Positions 24,632 to 37,199 of a DNA stretch of 51,692 bases are shown here, piece after piece. The DNA comes from Haplosporangium gracile. Lineage: Eukaryota > Mortierellomycota > Mortierellomycetes > Mortierellales > Mortierellaceae. A program made the translations under genes and the position numbers. The stretch's first letter is position 1, and every line of letters begins with the position of its first letter. Below the pieces are notes generated by a model that had not been told where the DNA came from, did no database searches, and worked only from the letters and a program-made list of their open reading frames with translations. The stretch spans positions 33,556 through 85,247 of the forward strand of contig JAAAUF010000047.1 of the NCBI GenBank assembly GCA_015499985.1, in the 5' to 3' direction.

Positions 24632-27600
24632 ATGCCACCTCAGAGGATGCAGCTGGATCATACCAACAACTCGACTGCCTTCACACAGCCGGAGCAGCGT
24701 CCACGGCGGTCGACAATAAACTCCACGACCCGTTCACATGGTCCCTACCGTGAGCAGCGACAAAGAATCAACTCGGACCTAGAAGGGGATCAGGACGACG
24801 AGAAGCCCTTGCCACTCCATACATCATCCTCTTCCTCCTCAAGCAGCAGCCAGCCCCACAGGTTGCACGACTCGGATGGAGCGGTTTCGGACCAGTGGGA
24901 TCAACACCGACACTCGGACCAACCCGCAGGAGACCCCCAGGATACAACTCCAGTCTCGTCACCCGTCTATACGACTACAGAAAGCTCAGGCAAGCGGTCT
25001 CTACAGCGTCCGCCTCCTCCTCGACTCCCAGGACACGGTCGTTCTCAGAGCGACGTCAACCTCGAATCAATATCTCCTGGATCCAATCGCTCTATGCCCT
25101 CTCCCTTGGCAAGTCCCATCACCGCGACAGCCAACTCCCTGACGGCCCTAACAATCTCCTCCTCAGGACCGTACGGCGTTTCTGGTCGAGACCTTTCCAA
25201 AATTACGGTCCCCAGAGAACGGAGAGCAACAACAACTACGCGTCCATACTCAGTTTGCTCGACAGAGTCTCTGTTGACCCAGGACCGTATGAAGAATGGC
25301 TTCGGAGTCTCACACAGTACGATCCACCTGGGCCAGTTGTCAGACTCGGAGATCTCAAGTGCGCGCGACCACGGAACCAGAGCGCGTGGCTCAAAAGGCA
25401 AGCGATCCCAGGTGCAGCCGCCTCTTTCGCCCTCGCTCTCAACTGCCACTCATTCCTCGTCCTCCACCAAAAAGTCTGCGAGCCTCAAGTCGCCTACCAT
25501 GAAACCAGCCTCCCAGCTTCGTGTTACTCTCTACAACCTCGTCTCTAACGGTTACCTCCCTGCAGAAACGCTGGTCGTCTTCAGGGAGCACAATGCCGTG
25601 ATCACCGCTAAAGGAACTCTGATCCCCCAGATGAAAGAACCCGATGCGATGGCGATCTATCCTTGGCTTCAGGATGAGTATGAGACTCCGAGTGCCTGGG
25701 CAACAGCGATGGTCAAGGGAGGCAGGACAGGGAAGGTGGCAGTCAACGGATGGTCGGCGATTAAAGTTCCGATTCATCAGGACACCGAACTCTTCAAGAA
25801 GTACGAGAGGCTGGGAGTGGCGGAAGCTTCACTGGATGTTTTCAGGAAGAAGTATCTGACTGAGATGACAGATGATGGGGCCTTGACGGCTGGAGACGAC
25901 GCCCTATCAGGGCGAGGAGGCAAAGGTAAGGATAGTGGATAGTAGATTTATGTTGTTTTTGCCTGGGATATCGTCTGTTGGAACCAATCACGACCATTGA
26001 GTTTGGTTGCTAACCTTCATTATTTCATTTTCTGTGGCCTATGTAGATGCCGGTTTATTGGACAGGAAGAAGCGAAAACGGCCTTTGGCTCGCTCAGGAG
26101 AGGCAGCAGGACTGCGAGTCACAACAACCACTGGAACTCGCGGATACAAAGGCAAGACCGAGCCTACTCGGCCAAGAAAGAGAACAGTTTCCGACCTCTC
26201 AGGGATGGTTTCCTCCGACCTACTCCAGGATCGTCAGTTGCGTTGGGAAGCGGCTGGCGTCCTCTTTTCGATGCAGGATGATCTAATGTCGCCTATGTAT
26301 GACGGCTTTGAGCGGCGGCGAACCCCTTATCAGCATCGATGGAGCCGACATAGAGGCATTATACCACTGGAGAGTCTCGAGAGGCGACGTCAGGAACAGG
26401 AGTCAAAGCGGAAACATTATTCAGTCTCTCGATTGACAGCCTTGAGAACACTGAGACCATTGTCGTTGCTCCCAGTTGCCATTCCTCTGCAACTGACGTC
26501 TTCCATGGCGCATGTAGAGTTTTGTATTCTCTGCGGTGGCTCTGGCTCGACATCAGGATCTCACAGACGCCATTCCAGTCAGAGTAACACCAGTCACCAG
26601 TGGTCAAGCGCTGAATCGACTGAGCCAGGAATGGATGGTATCAAGGCCGATCTGGACGTTATGAGACGTTGTTTTGATTGCGGAGAGTGCTATCACATGG
26701 ACTGTCTGCCCTCTGATTCTTCTGGAGATCGCAACTCGTCCATGCTGTTGGGTGAGTCCTGGCGATGTCCACGTTGCACAACCTGCCAGTTCTGTGAAAA
26801 GTCTGTCCATGAGTATCCACCTGCTTCAGCGCCTGTCGGTGGCCCATCATCGGACACCACACCGGCTGCAGAAACAGAGTCCATCAAGGCCTTGGTATGC
26901 GATCAATGTCATGAGTTCACTCATCTCCAATGTCAAGTGGTCGTTGAGCCAGCCCTCAAGCCAGCGTTACGATCGCCTACCAGCTGCCATACTCAGGAGT
27001 GGATGTGTCTGACCTGTAGGGAGTGCGTAGAGTGTGGACATCGCATTGGGCGGGCTTCTGAAGAGGCAGGAGATGACGACGATGAGGCTTCAACAGCAGG
27101 CAAGTATACCCAAGAACCGTCCACGGCAGGAGGGCGATGGTCCCATGGCTCCGCCCTCTGCCCCTCTTGCACAGTGCTTGCGGAAAAGGGCAATATTTGT
27201 CCTCTCTGCTGTACCATCTATCAGGACGACGATTACGAGACCCCAATGATATTTTGCGACGGCTGCTCTCACTGGGTCCACGTCGCTTGTGACAAAGAGC
27301 TTGAAGATCGAGATTACGAGGAGCTCGGCGAGGACTCTAAGCAGTATTTCTGCCCGTCATGTATACCTACGCCGATACCGTCGCCGGCGCTTTCCTCTTC
27401 ATCATCCATTCTGTCGGCCGCACACTCGAACGACGAGAGCTCTTTGATTAATACTTGCGGTCACGGATTGTTCAGTGATGAGAACTGTTTTGACTGCAGC
27501 AAGGTGACGCAGTCTTATAGCGAGGACGATTGGCACAGCAGGAGCAGTAAGAAGAAGGACGACATTCTCGATCTTCTCAAAGCAGCCAAGGAGATATCAG

Positions 27601-30600
27601 ACTCGGAATCTCGTACTACATCGCCCTACACCTCCTATAGCTCCATGTTTCCAACCACACACTCAAGGACAATGTCCGCTTCCCTGGAGTCGGTGGCGGA
27701 AGTTGCGGCGGCTGAGGCTCTACTTACGATCTTTAGTGGAGCCAGCACACCCATCAGCTCGACCCCCTATACATCTTATCCTCCATCGCCGTATGAGCCA
27801 AGTTTCAATGGACCGTACGGCCGCCATTATTCTGTCATCAACGGCCCTCATGACCACGTGCCACTGATGGGACCTATGGCTTTCACAACGTCATCCGATC
27901 AAGAGTCAACTGGATCCTCACGCGACCGCTATGGCTTCCCGCAGGAGGACTACTTCAACAGCCGGCCTCACTCTCGTCCTTCTATTCCCTATCACCATAT
28001 TGGACAAGAACTGGAGCTGACGTCAGCACAATCCAAGCAATCTTTACGACACGAGTATGTTATGGAGTCAGGAGACGTTGTTATGGAGGAAGGGCGTGCT
28101 GGAATGCAATCTCTTTGTGCAAGCGAGGAGCGAGACCACAAGGCACTGCCGATGTCATCAAGCATGAATGGAGCGCATCCCGACCTTTATCGACCGCTTG
28201 CGCCTCCTCATCACAGTTTTCAGCGACACTCTTCGTCAGAGTCTATTCCAACGACGGACAGTTTGGCTGAGATTGTCGACACGCGTTCATGTCTGCTCTG
28301 TCATCATGGACCCAGTTCCGGCAATAGTTCTGCTGGCAATGACCAGTCGGTATTGGGGCGGTTACTTCCGTTGAGCCCGCAGAGCTATGGACTTTCTCGA
28401 GAAAGCGCTGAATCGAGTACACCGACCGGTTGGATACATTCCAATTGCGCTCTATGGTCTACAGGCGTTACATTAGAGGCGACAGGAGGCGGCATGGAGA
28501 ACGTTTCTCGTGTTGTTAGTCAAAGCCTTCACGTCGTAAGCAATTCATTTTTCCTGGCTGCGTTTTTCATTATACATTGTAAGTTTCGTCAGACGCTAAT
28601 AATCTTTCGCAATTTTTTTTTTTGAAATTCTTAGTGTTGTAGTTCTTGTGGGCGATCAGGAGCAACGATCAAGTGCAAGACATCGGCCTCCAAGTCCATT
28701 AATAACCCGAACGCGTGTACAGCAACATTTCATTACACTTGCGTGAACCATCTGGATCAGCCACAACATCAAGGGCAGGCAGCCAACAACGCTGTTGTTA
28801 TGGATCAAAAACAACGGACGATATTGTGCTCAATGCATTACCGGGAAGTGTCGACACTGAATGACCTTCGATCTGCTGCTTTCGCACTTCGGTCAGCTGG
28901 GCCATCCTCCGACAGCTCTACCCCCTCCGCTCATTCAAACTCTCTTGTGGCACCTGTTACTCTACGTGCGGCATGGACAGGGCCCTACTGGATCAAGGAT
29001 TCGTTGCTGAATTTGCAGAATGCCGACGTGCAAATGACCGCCACTGGGACAGCCGTACAGGAATCAAGCTCTGATGGATTCAGGATTGGAGGACTCACCG
29101 TTCACACCCTTGGCAAGTTCGACTCGCCTGAGTCAGTGTACAGTGAGACAGGACTGGCAAACGATGTAGATCTGGAAGCTTGCTATGAGATGGTCTCTGA
29201 CAAGCCCTTGGTGGAGCTGGGGTCTCGAGATCGAGTCTTGGCGTTGCCTTTGGGATACAAGTGCTCCAGGAGAATTGTGCTGAGCGGGCACCATCGATGT
29301 GTTACGACGGCGGAGGTTGTTCAACGCCGGCGACAGCCTAAAAGCTTAATTACAACGGCGGTGTCCACTGAGGCTGGTAACTTGGTGCACCCTAGCTCGG
29401 ACGAGTTGGAGACTGCATGGAAGATCACGCTGGCATTCTCTGGGAATAACAACTATGGATCACCTCAAAACTGCGAGTTTTTCGCAGACTCAATGCAAGG
29501 TACCGTTGATTTGTGCTTTTCCGTCGACGGTGGGTTTGAGCAACTCCATGAAGGATTCTTCGGGAGCCAAGGCATGGCCTGGCTGACGTTTTAGAGTAAG
29601 CTACGTCAACAGCCATTGTTGTATGTTCTCATAGCTAACATCACGTCCTCAAACAACACTATTGTAGATGCGGTGGACAGGATCTTCAGCTTTTCCAGCA
29701 CAGATCGGGATTGTGAGCACCACTCATCACGGCAGTATGGTCACTATCTTTATTCTGCAGGTGCGTTCTTTGGAGTCGATCATCCTTTGATCCGTAACTC
29801 GATTCGAGCAATGAAAGGCGAGAAGGAAGTTGCGTCTAGGATGTGGACCTGGTATCGAGAAGTCCAACGGGCGGTCGAGAGACAATGCAGAAAGGAGGGA
29901 TGCAGTAACCAATCACGGCATTATCAAAGCAGAGGTTCTCAGGAAGAGGATAACGGCGATTGGGAATCAACAACCGCCGCCAGGGTTCGATTAAGGACGG
30001 GCAGCTTGCTGTTGAGGAAGAGAGTTTCACGTATCGGAATCGCCCGCGGCAATGATCCTTCGTCGTCAGATGTGGCCGAGCAGAAGAATGCTGATACGAA
30101 GGAAAGCGCATTGGTACCTGGGCTCTTGCAGGAACTCATCAAAGCATCCACATCAACATCTTGGAACGCCAGTCCTGATGCTACTGCGCCTACTGGATCG
30201 GACAAAGCAGCTCTGGCCAAGTCGTACCAGCAACAGGAGCGACAAGGCTCACTTCTTGGTCCCATCGACGAAAAGGCCCTACCTACTCTTGAGATGAATT
30301 TGGAGCAGCTTCAGTCCTTGCACACGGATCAGCCGAAGAATGTTGCTCTCTTTTGGAATGGTCGAAAGATGGTATCACAGACCAGAGCCGCCTTGATCCC
30401 AGTCATCCAACATTTTCAAGGTCTAGAGGAGCAATCTCTTGCAGTTGCAGATGGCGGGGACACCAAAGAAGACAAGGAGTCTTCAGCTCAGATACCTGAA
30501 AACATGGAGGTCGACGGTATTACCCAGATACCTTTATACCCCGGCGGCTCCCAATCAAAGCCCTCTTCCAGGACAGCGGCGCCGTCGAAAGTCCTTCCAG

Positions 30601-30974
30601 AGGCACACGCGGATGTACGCGTTTACACGACTCGCTCATTCAAGTCGGATGAGGTGATCATGGAGTACACAGGAGAGGTGGTCCACCCATCAATCGCTGT
30701 CCGTCGTCAAGAGTCGTACCAGAGCCAAGGTCGGAACTGCTACATGATGTGGTGTGAGTTCCAGGATGCGGTGATCGACGCCACTATGCAAGGAGGGCTG
30801 GCGCGATACATCAGGAATGAGCACCGACACCTTCGCAAGCAGGACAACCCGCAACAACAACGTACCGTCTACGCAAGAACCGTCACTGGGCTGGGGCTCC
30901 ACGGACCGAAAGTCGTCATTTGCGCAGCTGGACCATTGGAAACCGGAGCCGAACTCATCCTTCGATACTGCTAG
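24632..30974 (+). CDS. Trithorax/KMT2-like protein: RAMA, PHD cluster, ePHD, FYRN/FYRC, degenerate SET
   Basis: The exons are 24632-25925, 26047-28535, 28635-~29529 and 29668-30974 (about 1994 aa). Domains in order: a RAMA-like domain (~290-395, with the VAVNGWSAIKVP motif); a cluster of Cys/His PHD-type fingers (~590-870); an extended PHD (~1178-1332) with GWIHSNCALWS and CSSCGRSGATIKC, rebuilt across the exon 2/3 junction; FYRN (~1410-1475, LTVHTLGKFDSPESVY); FYRC split over the last intron (ending FFGVDHPLIRNSI); and a C-terminal SET-like domain (~1867-1994) with VIMEYTGEVV and VIDATMQGGLARYI. This is the layout of H3K4 methyltransferases of the MLL/Trx group. However, the SET domain has RNEHRH where NHxCxPN is expected, ends in ELILRYC with no YDY, and has no post-SET cysteines, so catalysis is doubtful. 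The end of exon 3 is ambiguous: 29499 and 29529 both keep phase, while the best-looking donor (29592) comes after an in-frame stop. Confidence 0.82.
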
Positions 30975-31409
30975 CCAAGAACTGTTTAGTAATTTGTCTA
31001 CAAATATACCCTTCCTTCAGTTCAATCAACAATCCCCATATTTTTCGACACTTGAGGGATCATTACCTAGTCCTATCTGGAATGCTCAGTTGGATCTTTT
31101 TTACTCAGTCATCATCAGTATGATACTCTCGTACAAAGTTATTTGAACTGATGCTGAAAGTCGGGTCATTGGCAGTTGCTGATGGTATCCTATGCTAGCA
31201 CAGGATATACAAGGATTGCCATTCCTTCAATCCTTTGTTTTCACACTGCCTTCGTTAATCATGGCATTGGACAAGAAAACGCGTCCGGACTTTATGGTCG
31301 ATGTGATCACTTGGTCGGGTACTTCAAGACCCCAAAGTACCCTGTCTCGTCATGGAGCTATGCTACAAGAAGGTAAAATCGATTAGCACTCATTCACAGT
31401 CGTTAAGTG
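30975..31409. other. Spacer between the KMT2-like gene and the polo-kinase pseudogene
   Basis: This AT-richer stretch contains short ORFs, for example at 31176-31386, with no family resemblance I can name. It probably holds the 3' UTR of the KMT2-like gene and eroded upstream parts of the pseudogene. Confidence 0.3.
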
Positions 31410-32105
31410 GACCCTGAAGAAGATAACATTCTTACTTTGATGCTCTTTCAATTCCTCTAACCGGTCTAGATTATCGAGACCTCATTGGAAGTGCTGACTA
31501 TTGAATGGGCATGAGGTACGCCTCTTTGGTCGGCAGCTGGTGAACGGTGTAGCGTAACTACACGCCTTGAACCTGTTGCACAGCGACATCAATTTTCTCG
31601 ATTTAATGCTCATCGAAAAGCTGGCACTCAAGATTGGTAATCCCGGACAAGCAGCAGACTTGAGCAGACGCAAGGACTTTTGGTAAGTTGATTCGCCAGC
31701 CAATATATAACTCTGTGGTTATAAACGCAATTCAAGCATGGACATGGCGCTAGTACCATCATCCCTTTCGCTTACCCATTCTATATACTACATGTAGGCA
31801 GTATAAGCACTGGGGAGCACCAAGCCCCAGAAATGTTCAAGGAAAAGAATTACATCGTGAAGCTGGACGTATAGGCGATCGGTAGCATCTTTCATACGGT
31901 ACTGCTAGGACGCTACAATCTCGCGAAGGACGTTAACAGCAAGAAGAAGGGTGTTCCGAAATACCACTACCGCCTGTCCAATGAGGCCAACGACCTCCTT
32001 AAGAAGACCCTTCAGGACGACTCAAAGACTCCAATGAGTGTGGCGGATTTGGTCGTTTACCCTTTCCTCACGGACGGACCAATTCCAGAGAGGATCGACT
32101 GGTGA
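31410..32105 (+). pseudogene. Polo-like kinase pseudogene
   Basis: Broken pieces of a Ser/Thr kinase of the polo class lie in order on the + strand. EDNILTLML (~31422) corresponds to the hinge region. EVRLFGRQLVNGVA, an in-frame stop, then LHALNLLHSDINFLDLMLIE (31515-31620) covers the helix before the catalytic loop and the loop itself, with HSD where HRD is expected. KIGNPGQAADL stands where KIGDFG is expected. At ~31826-32104, APEMFKEKNYIVKLDV is followed by a stop at the Trp codon of the usual DVWAIG motif, and the fragment ends VYPFLTDGPIPERI, the polo-specific end of the kinase domain. At least two in-frame stops, frame changes and lost catalytic residues make an active kinase impossible. 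No polo-box region was seen downstream. Confidence 0.78.
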
Positions 32106-32407
32106 GTCCTAGAGCGAGCCGCTCCATTGCATCCTGGGGAGGAGGAGGTCAAGGGCCGTAAAAAGATCAAGGTCATACAGAAGGAAGTGGCGAGAGAGAA
32201 GAAGGCGCCGGAGGATAAGGAAGACGGTCAAGATAGTGGCCAGGGTGCTTGACCTACCCACGTCCTTAGCCTTTGAACGTCTTCGGAGACCTTAGGCAGG
32301 GGAGAGTAGCGGAGCGCTCGTGTAGGGCGTACAAAGTGTTTGGAATGGACAGCTCCTCCTTATCCCCTGCCCCCGTCGCTCCTGGTACGATAGCCTTTCA
32401 CCTGTAT

Positions 32408-32413
32408 AATAAA
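32408..32413 (+). terminator. AATAAA downstream of the polo-kinase pseudogene
   Basis: AATAAA lies about 300 bp past the end of the kinase remnant. It could be a relic of the original 3' end, or chance in AT-rich DNA. Confidence 0.2.
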
Positions 32414-32677
32414 ACAAATGTATAATATTCATCAGGGATGAAGTAGTTCAAGTTGCTGTTGCATGTGCATGAGAATGTGGATATGATGTGCCAAGTTGCG
32501 AAGAATTGAAATGTTCAGACGTTCAAAACAATTGATTGAGATAGAACAAACGTTGAGTCAATTTCCGAGTCTCTGGACGATCCTTTCCATCTAAAACGGC
32601 AAGTTTGCACTAATAGAAAATCAGTCAGCATTTAATGAGTCGACCATTGTTGTGTCGCGTCAGAGAGTCCCATCAGT

Positions 32678-32683
32678 TTTATT
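32678..32683 (-). terminator. Poly(A) signal of CHK1
   Basis: TTTATT on the + strand reads AATAAA on the - strand, 49 bp beyond the CHK1 stop. Confidence 0.5.
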
Positions 32684-32731
32684 AAGCGTTGTTGTTTAAG
32701 GTGATGGTGATATCGAGAGAAGAGGATGTCG

Positions 32732-34865
32732 TTAAGGATTCATCTGTAGATGAATCGGGTTCTCGGCGTCCAGGAGGGTCGACACCAGTGCTTTAAACAT
32801 TCGCTTCCATTCGAGAGGATCGCCCTACACGTTAAGGAAGTGAAAGAGGACAATGAATTAGGCATGTACAGTTTGGTCCGCAGTCTCTGAGGAAGGAACA
32901 GTTCAGCAAGTCTCACATGGTCAAAAGTGAAGGGAAACTTACTCGGCTCTTGACAAACATAACGAGTTGGCTATCGGTGCCATATGACACCACCTTGACT
33001 TCTCCTGTCAGAAAACATCGTCTCTGATCTGTCGTTGAGATAGCGATCTATGAATAATCGGTCGAGAATCGAAAAAAGACGATCAACATTAGCACAAATA
33101 CACGAAGGGCATTCCCAAGCTCACATCGACAAGTCAGCCAGTCACTTCTTGTACCTTTTGGAGATTGGCATGGACGGTGTGGGCGACAAGGTTACTGACC
33201 ATTGAATCAGCTAGCGAGTCAATGATAAAGTCCGGATCCGACTGTGAGAAGAAACGGGTCAACCGTTCAGACGAAAAAACTTCCAAGAAAGTAGCCTCTG
33301 TGAATTGTGTTGCCTAAAGTGTATCAACGAAAACGTCAGTAACTATGTCAGCCATTGGCATTAAGTACGCCTCCTGTTCACCCTGGGAATAAAGCATGTC
33401 CTGTGGTGACTTTGTCTCTTACCGGTTGCGACAACTCCAGAGCTTCATCCTGCCACGATATGGCAATTCGTGCACCCAATGAACTGTCCGATGCTCGCTC
33501 ATTGTTGCGAGCTGGTTGAGACGATGCATAGTTTCGAACATCAAACGCCATGCTCTGACTTTGAAGGAAGCGTCCGGTGTTCAGCGGCTGTGAGTAGGCG
33601 ACACTAAAGACCAGATACAAGATATTCAAGGTTGCATCAGTCTAAGAAACGATTGCCCGTCATGGCTTACATACATGATCGCTCAGGGATTGAGCAGCGA
33701 GACTTACACTGGTGAGCAATTCGAGACATCGTTAACGTTCTCCATAAGCAGACTGGCCAGCTGAACCGGATCGTTGACAAGACCTACACGTTGCAGAAAG
33801 AGAAGAAGTCCTTAATAGGTTGCTTCGGGGCTGTGTGATTTCAATAGCAAAAAACTCCATCATCCAGTATTTACCATCCGTCAATAGAGCATTTGGTCTA
33901 TCATAGGGAGAAGGTGAGCTCACATTAGTAAGTTGAAAGTTTCGCGCAATGAACCATGTGCAGTCGTTTATCGATCAAGGCCAGAGACCGTCGACGCACC
34001 TGTTGTACCACTCGTCCTTCAGGATATGTTTGATGCTGTATCTCTTGGTCGGGTTTATCCGGAGCATTCCTAGAAGTAATTCTGTGTAACATCAAATCGA
34101 GGCATAGCTAAGTCAGTAATCGTCCGAATGCTTTGCGAACATGAGGCGTGAATGAATGTTGTATGAAAATCAATGGGTATGATCTTACTCCGAACGGGTC
34201 CTTGCAGTCTGTTCCAAGGCTCATGTTTCGGGTTCTCGCAACTCTTCTGATACAACCGAAACTCATCACTATCAGCCGAGGGCAGCTCCCACGGTGTGTC
34301 TAGTAAGGTTCCAAGAAGAAGAGGTACCAATATCAGTAGTCCGTATACATCGCACAGTGGAGTCTTGCGGAGCAAATTGTATCCCTTAGTACGACACTTA
34401 CTTCCAATCATCATCACATAGAGGATAATACCACAGGACCAAATATCGACCGCGTCACCACTGTACTCTTCCTCCAGGACCTATGCGAAGTATAGAAGTG
34501 TAAATTCAATGTCATTTACATGGTCGATTCTTAAATGCACCCTTTGTCCAAAATCCCGATCTTTTAAATGGTATCCACGTCTCGCATACCTCTGGCGCAA
34601 CATACGGCGCACTCCCGCAGGGAGTCTCCAGCGGCCGACTCCTTCCTCCGTGACGGAACACAGTCGCCAGTCCAAAATCAGAAATCTTCAGCGTTCCTAC
34701 AATATTAAAGGCAATAAAGAGAATAAGTCGTTGGCACTCCTTTCTTTGTTGCTCTATATTGCCCTTTGTTATTCTGATCAGTACCTGAAGAGTCCAACAA
34801 AATATTTTCGGGCTTGAGATCCCGATGTGAAATGCCTCTGCTGTGCATGTATCGCTGTAGTAAAT

Positions 34866-34904
<39 letters not shown>

Positions 34905-35686
34905 GAAACACGAGGTGAGTATTAGTTGCCATTTACTTAGCTTTATTGGCGATAACTTGAATGATAGCGAAAATTACGCTGGGGCTCCACTTACCACCCC
35001 AGAGATCAGCTGCAAAAAGTATAGATGTGCGAGATCCTCTTGAATGCCGCGATCCGGTTCTATAATGGGGTATGTAATAAAAACGAGCTACCAGCGTGTG
35101 AGTAAACAACCTGCCTCGTGATTTCTTTTGTTGCTACATACTGATCCTTCCGTATCCATAAATGCGAGTAAGGGGAAGTGAATATTACCAATCTTGTCGA
35201 ACAGCTCTCCTGCAGCAGCATACTCGACAAAGATATAGATACACTCGGGCTCTTCCTTGGACTCAAGAAATTTTGAAATGTTGCGGTGCTGTAGTCCACG
35301 ATGAATGGTGAGTTCCTTTTGGATGGATTTGGCGAGCCCTGTTTCCGAATCCTTGGGTATGATCTTGACCGCTGCTTTCACCGCTGTCTTCCTGTGGGTT
35401 GCAAGACGGACACTATTATTACAAACAAAAGACCAGTGTTGTCAGCAAGGGTAATCGAGTGAAAGTCTGCTTCTGTTGCGTGAAATGAGGGATGAGTTCG
35501 ACGAGTTTGAGTGCAGTTGACGAGTTGAGTGAATGCACTACGAAAACGAGCATGGGAATGAGAGACGTACACGGCATAAGCACCGACGCCGAGAGTGTCA
35601 CCGAGTTCGTAGTCGCCTATTTGCTCTGCCCTGGCGACAGTCTGTGAGGCCTCTGGCAAGGTGGGTGCTGACAAGTGCTTGTACAT
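32732..35686 (-). CDS. CHK1: DNA-damage checkpoint kinase Chk1
   Basis: Fourteen exons on the - strand: 35686-35571, 35412-35189, 35059-34995, 34854-34785, 34696-34590, 34480-34402, 34299-34189, 34081-34000, 33897-33875, 33783-33708, 33603-33423, 33313-33155, 33047-32943 and 32824-32732. They give 496 aa, within the usual Chk1 length. The kinase domain has a glycine loop (LGVGAYAV, 32-39), catalytic Lys55, HRDLKPEN with Asp147, DFG at 165-167, [10 protein letters not shown] and DIWSCGIIL. Directly after it comes RPNALLTDG, typical of Chk1. The C-terminal KA1-like regulatory domain (~400-496) contains [16 protein letters not shown] and [14 protein letters not shown], as in animal Chk1. Chk1 is activated by ATR/Rad3 and restrains Cdc25 to block mitosis. 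Several introns end very close to their exon partners. Exon 9 is a 23-bp microexon whose acceptor has an alternative 13 bp... upstream in the same intron; I chose the one that gives NRPN. Confidence 0.9.
34868..34902. repeat. (GA)n microsatellite in a CHK1 intron
   Basis: About 35 bp of uninterrupted GA dinucleotide repeat lie in the intron between CHK1 exons 3 and 4, immediately upstream (in gene sense) of the exon 4 acceptor. In gene sense it is a (TC)n polypyrimidine tract and could act as the splice-acceptor tract. Length variation between isolates is likely. Confidence 0.85.
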
Positions 35687-37199
35687 GAGGGCGTGCGCGT
35701 TTCTTCTGTTGATGAATGCGAGTATATAAATGAGAGACTGGCTGAGTGAAAGAGCGGAGAGAAGAAAAGAAAAAGAGAGTGGGAACGAAGGGAGTGAGCG
35801 AAGCAGGAGCGGGACCTGAAAATGGTAAGTACAAGCGACTGAGTGTGTGATCCATGAATGGCTGTGACAAAGACTCAAAAAGAGGACAGGCAAAGTGGCT
35901 TGACTCAACGCCACTAAATTTTGACTTTTTTATAAATTTCTGGATCAGTCAACAAGGGACTCATTCTGCTTGTTGCTTCTCATGGAGAGATAGAGCGGGA
36001 ATGCTTCACAGCGATTGTGTTTGAAAGCATAAAAACAAGAGTCAAGGTGCCACTGCCAAATTCCAGTTCACCATAATTCATCTTTACCTTTGCACCCACA
36101 ATTCGTTCCTACAGCTTTGAGTACCATGTCGATCTTGGCACCTGAAGGAGCAGCCATGTTCGCACGTACATCGTTTGATACACAGAACAAAGAAGTCGAT
36201 CTTAGATCGGGGACAGGACAGAGTTTTAGGTGTGACTTAACAAATCACATTGGAGAAAAGAAGACAACGGAAACGGACTGTTTGCATTTGGAGGACGTCG
36301 AATGATGTGTGTGGAAGAGGGAAAGTGCGAGAGTACAAAACTAGGGGCGTGAGCGGGTGGAGAAGAATGTAAACAAGGTAGCATGCATGAACGCACGTTT
36401 GAATCCCTTCTCTCTCCTTCGTTACTTTTGTAAATGGAGAGGGTGAGAAGGGTGACCGGACTCTGTTTCCCCTTTCAGTTTCTCATCCTCTGTCACGTTC
36501 TCTGACCTCTTTTGTGGTCTGTTATCTCCCCGTTGCTCGTTTGCTTCGTGCCTCCTTCGTTGTTTTGTCTGTTATTGCTAACCGATTCAGGGCACACTTT
36601 CTAGGATGAATTAGCATCATTGGCCAAGGATCAAGCAGTTGAAAAAAAAACGTATAACTGGAGTATATAGGTTCTTACGGAATAGAACACGAATAAGGAG
36701 AGAAGATGAAAGAGAAAGGCGCATGGTATGCATGAGCTTTGTCTCCGCTCCTTCCTCTTACCTGGCCTTTGTGGAGAAGAAGTGAGCACACACAGACAGA
36801 GACTTTAAAAGAATACGTTTGTGACACGGTAGACCATCCCACGGGATACGTCTCGTCGTTTTTTTTATTTGTTTTGTGCATCCAGACTTTGGATGACAAC
36901 AGCCTCTCCTTCCCTCCTCACATTTTTACCCCTGTTTACATACGAAAACATACACGCACATACACTTCCGAAATCAAGTGAAGGAAGGGATGAAGGATGA
37001 AGGAGTAAAAAAAAGACGATGAGAAAAGAGAATGAGCGTGAGAGGGAACAGTTTCGATGTGAAGGCAGACGGAGGGAGTGAATGAGTGGGTGAGTGCCTT
37101 GGGCGAGGGTCAAATGTGGCCTGACTGCCGGCCCTTTGTAAGAGGAGCTCTCTCTCTCTCTCTTTCTCTCTCGCTCTCTCTGTCTCTTCGAAATTTGAT

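Noticed and set aside
36126..36305. 59-codon ORF beginning MSILAPEGAAMF
   Set aside because: Isolated in the CHK1/RING-CH intergenic region, with no splice partners or recognisable family.
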